DNA from: Rubrivivax sp.
Lineage (GTDB): Bacteria > Pseudomonadota > Gammaproteobacteria > Burkholderiales > Burkholderiaceae_C
Length of the DNA stretch: 64,000 nucleotides
Reading direction: 5' to 3'
Assembly (NCBI GenBank): GCA_030680415.1
Contig: JAUXVE010000056.1
Coordinates: 54,734-118,733 of the forward strand
Shown: piece after piece, positions 62,344-64,000 of the stretch
Numbering within the stretch: position 1 is the first letter of the stretch
Layout: the number at the start of each line of letters is the position of its first letter
The notes under the pieces: model-generated
Seen by the model: the letters and a program-made list of their open reading frames with translations, nothing else
Told to the model about the DNA's origin: nothing
Database searches by the model: none
Made by a program: the position numbers and the translations under genes

Positions 62344-62541
62344 TCACTTTCGCCTTTGCATGACGATCCATGCCACGAGCCCGATCACGACAACGAGCAG
62401 GATCGGGCCCCAGACGCCACCGTATCCGCCCATCCAGCCACCGCCCCACATGCCGCCATTCATCATGCCGCTCTGGGCCAAGGCGCCACTACTGGCCAGC
62501 GCAGACGCACTGGCGACAACGAGCGCGAGCAACTTTTCCAT
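62344..62541 (-). CDS. Small Gly/Met-rich membrane protein
   Basis: ATG 62541 has AGGAGA upstream and gives 65 residues. A signal-like helix (LLALVVASASALASSGALAQ) is followed by a Gly/Met/Trp stretch (MMNGGMWGGGWMGGYGG) and a second helix (ILLVVVIGLVAWIVM) ending QRRK. Met-rich spacers can bind Cu(I). A copper link is inferred from that and from position. Confidence 0.7.
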   Translation of the reverse strand: MEKLLALVVASASALASSGALAQSGMMNGGMWGGGWMGGYGGVWGPILLVVVIGLVAWIVMQRRK

Positions 62542-62656
62542 GATCTCTCCTTTTTGGAACGACGAGTCCAATCAGCAAAGAACAAGCTAGGCCGACCGAC
62601 CGGAAGTGTCTGTTCGGTATCGAACGCTTGCGTGGCTCCGACCTCGTGCGAGACCA

Positions 62657-62898
62657 TTATTTGACCGCCTTGACTGCGATGACCACGAGTCCACTGCCGC
62701 TGTCTTCAGCCTTGAAACGGACCTTGTCGCCTGCTTTCAGCCGATCCAGCATCACGCCGTCGTGAATCTGGAAGACCATGGTCATCGCTGGCATGCCGAG
62801 GTTGCGGATCTCGCCGTGTCTGGTGGTGAGTCTTTTCATTTCCCTGTCGACTTGCGGATCTCCCCTTCCGTCGTTTCAGCGGCTGGTGCTGGCGCAAC
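62657..62898 (-). pseudogene. Frameshifted CusF-like copper-binding protein
   Basis: The 60-codon frame starting at 62839 reads MKRLTTRHGEIRNLGMPAMTMVF, the C-terminal part of a CusF domain. The missing N-terminal strand (VAPAPAAETTEGEIRKSTGK) is found just upstream in a different frame and runs into a stop. His and two Met ligands remain, but Met replaces the usual Trp. No signal peptide is present. The intact CusF function is fused to CusB, so this copy may be redundant. Confidence 0.7.
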
Positions 62899-62953
62899 GG
62901 GATGGTGGGCGAAGTGGTCTTCGGTGCTCCTGCAGACGTGATGCCAGGACGAT

Positions 62954-63256
62954 TCAGCGCTGCGCCTCTTGACACGCCTTCACGCGCGCCTCGTGGCGGG
63001 CCTTGCGCACCTGGTTCATTGCTGGCGTGGTGAGCGCTCGCGGCCCGTGCGCGAGCGGCAGCACCAGCGACGGCGGCGGACAGTCCAGCCTGCTCGCCGA
63101 AGGCACCGGCATGCTGGCCTGACCCGCCGGCGCAAGCGCTGCCTGCCGTCTGTTCTTGTGTGCCTTGTCGATGAGGACCCAGTCCGGGCCGGCAAGCGCC
63201 GGGAGCGTTGCCACGAGCGAGAAGACGCCGCTGAGGGTAACGAGCAGCCGTTTCAT
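62954..63256 (-). CDS. Small exported protein of unknown function
   Basis: AGGAG precedes ATG 63256. The 100-residue protein has a clear signal peptide (MKRLLVTLSGVFSLVATLPALA). The mature part is basic, with Cys at two positions (LDCPPPS and KACQEAQR). No family was recognised. It is 33 bases after the DUF4148 stop, in the same direction, so the two may be co-transcribed. Confidence 0.65.
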   Translation of the reverse strand: MKRLLVTLSGVFSLVATLPALAGPDWVLIDKAHKNRRQAALAPAGQASMPVPSASRLDCPPPSLVLPLAHGPRALTTPAMNQVRKARHEARVKACQEAQR

Positions 63257-63289
63257 GTCGGCTCCTTGCAGCGTGATGCTATCGCGGCC

Positions 63290-63757
63290 TCAGGACGCCG
63301 GATGCATGTTCGGGTGGAGTTCCTTGCACTTGCCGCCGATCTCGCCGCTGGCCATGAAGTCACCGGTACGCATGGCTTCGTTCAATTCGGCCGTCACTTG
63401 CGCTCGAGTGACACTCGATTGCACCTGCGTGACCGGATAGCGGCTCGGGTACAGCTCCTTGAGCTTGAGGCCGATCTCTCCGTTCGCCACGACGTCACCG
63501 CTGCGTTCGGCAGCCGCGAGTTCGGTCTTGACTTGTTCACGCGTCAGGGTCGCTGCCACCTGCTTTGCCGGATAGAGGCCCGGGTACAACTGGTTGAGGC
63601 CGAGGCCGGTCTCCGCAGTAACAACGATGTCACCGCTGCGCACGGCGGCTGCCAACTCGGCCTTCACCTGGTCGCGGGCAACTTCGGCGAAGGAGGGGGC
63701 GCCAGCGACCAGGCCGGTGGCGATGATGAGTGCGGTGGCTGCAAACTTCGTCTTCAT
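63290..63757 (-). CDS. DUF4148 protein with three repeats
   Basis: AAGGA precedes ATG 63757 and gives 155 residues with a signal peptide ending SFA. Three internal repeats of about 40 residues share the pattern TREQVKTELAAAERSGDVVANGE. DUF4148 proteins are exported, abundant in Burkholderiales and of unknown function. The next 243 bases to the window end show no convincing gene. A -35-like TTGACA lies at 63984-63989 on the plus strand. Confidence 0.85.
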   Translation of the reverse strand: MKTKFAATALIIATGLVAGAPSFAEVARDQVKAELAAAVRSGDIVVTAETGLGLNQLYPGLYPAKQVAATLTREQVKTELAAAERSGDVVANGEIGLKLKELYPSRYPVTQVQSSVTRAQVTAELNEAMRTGDFMASGEIGGKCKELHPNMHPAS

Positions 63758-64000
63758 GATGATTCCTTTCAGGGGTTGTTGATCACTCCCGGGCACGTCG
63801 GTCGTGAGGCTCTGCCGTCTTGCCCGGTTCCAGCCGCCTCGATGCGACACGGAAGAACTACACTACTGTCCGGTTGAACGAGCCTCGTCGAGCCGATTCG
63901 TAAGCATTGGCGCGGTCTAGCGGCCGATTTTGTTTGGTGCCGATTTGAACTTTGATCTTCCAAAACAGCGTACTTTCCCGGGCTTGACAGCCTCTGGGGA

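Noticed and set aside
63769..63963. A 64-codon minus-strand frame near the window end
   Set aside because: There is no ribosome-binding site, signal or recognisable motif, and it is in the likely promoter region of the DUF4148 gene.

Overview
The window looks like a high-GC chromosome segment from a betaproteobacterium, probably Burkholderiales. Supporting signs are a DUF4148 gene, the organisation of the copper-efflux cluster, a HoxX gene and a KorAB/Nfn set. I name no genus. It is dominated by redox genes: about 60 CxxCH/CxxxCH haem sites, two separate predicted outer-membrane electron conduits, a polysulfide/thiosulfate-reductase-type molybdoenzyme, a ferredoxin-linked oxoacid oxidoreductase module and a copper-efflux island. 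No rRNA, tRNA, CRISPR array, transposase or phage gene was recognised.

Region 1 (1-10.6 kb, minus strand). A tightly overlapping operon encodes an 11-haem cytochrome, an NHL-propeller lipoprotein, a 5-haem lipoprotein, a large outer-membrane barrel, a second NHL-propeller lipoprotein, a 12-haem cytochrome and a LolA-like protein cut by the window edge. Upstream lie two paralogous tetrahaem cytochromes. The first has a near-consensus sigma-54 promoter with candidate enhancer palindromes. Across a small secreted-protein gene, a sensor kinase and a sigma-54 response regulator face away on the plus strand (11.7-14.6 kb). An orphan HoxX follows, then a dispersed hairpin repeat.

Region 2 (16.6-30 kb). 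A minus-strand sulfur set comprises a PsrABC-type complex, two YeeE/YedE half-permeases and a haem-bearing triple-rhodanese protein. A TPR gene follows, then a small Lys-rich peptide and three tandem monohaem cytochromes on the plus strand. A membrane-bound HdrD-like iron-sulfur protein and HemG come next, behind two FNR-type boxes. An ATAC-N8-GTAT palindrome recurs at three promoter regions here and may be a shared sulfur-responsive operator.

Region 3 (30-44.8 kb). A canonical MtrCAB-type conduit (OmcA/MtrC decahaem lipoprotein, HhH protein, DmsE/MtrA decahaem, MtrB barrel) lies on the minus strand. It diverges from a plus-strand module of NfnA/SudB, NfnB/SudA, KorA, KorB, a large uncharacterised protein with one ferredoxin-like cluster motif and, further on, an SHP-type cytochrome. 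Quinone-, ferredoxin- and NAD(P)H-linked oxidoreductases thus sit beside routes for moving electrons across the outer membrane.

Region 4 (45-64 kb). A CoA-ligase-like protein, a two-domain kinase, a WS/DGAT acyltransferase and a PHA-synthase-like hydrolase lead into a copper island: DUF302, CopZ, CopA ATPase, CueR, a His-rich protein and CusCBA, with CusB carrying a fused CusF domain. The island ends in decay (broken multicopper oxidase, frameshifted CusF) and small secreted proteins.
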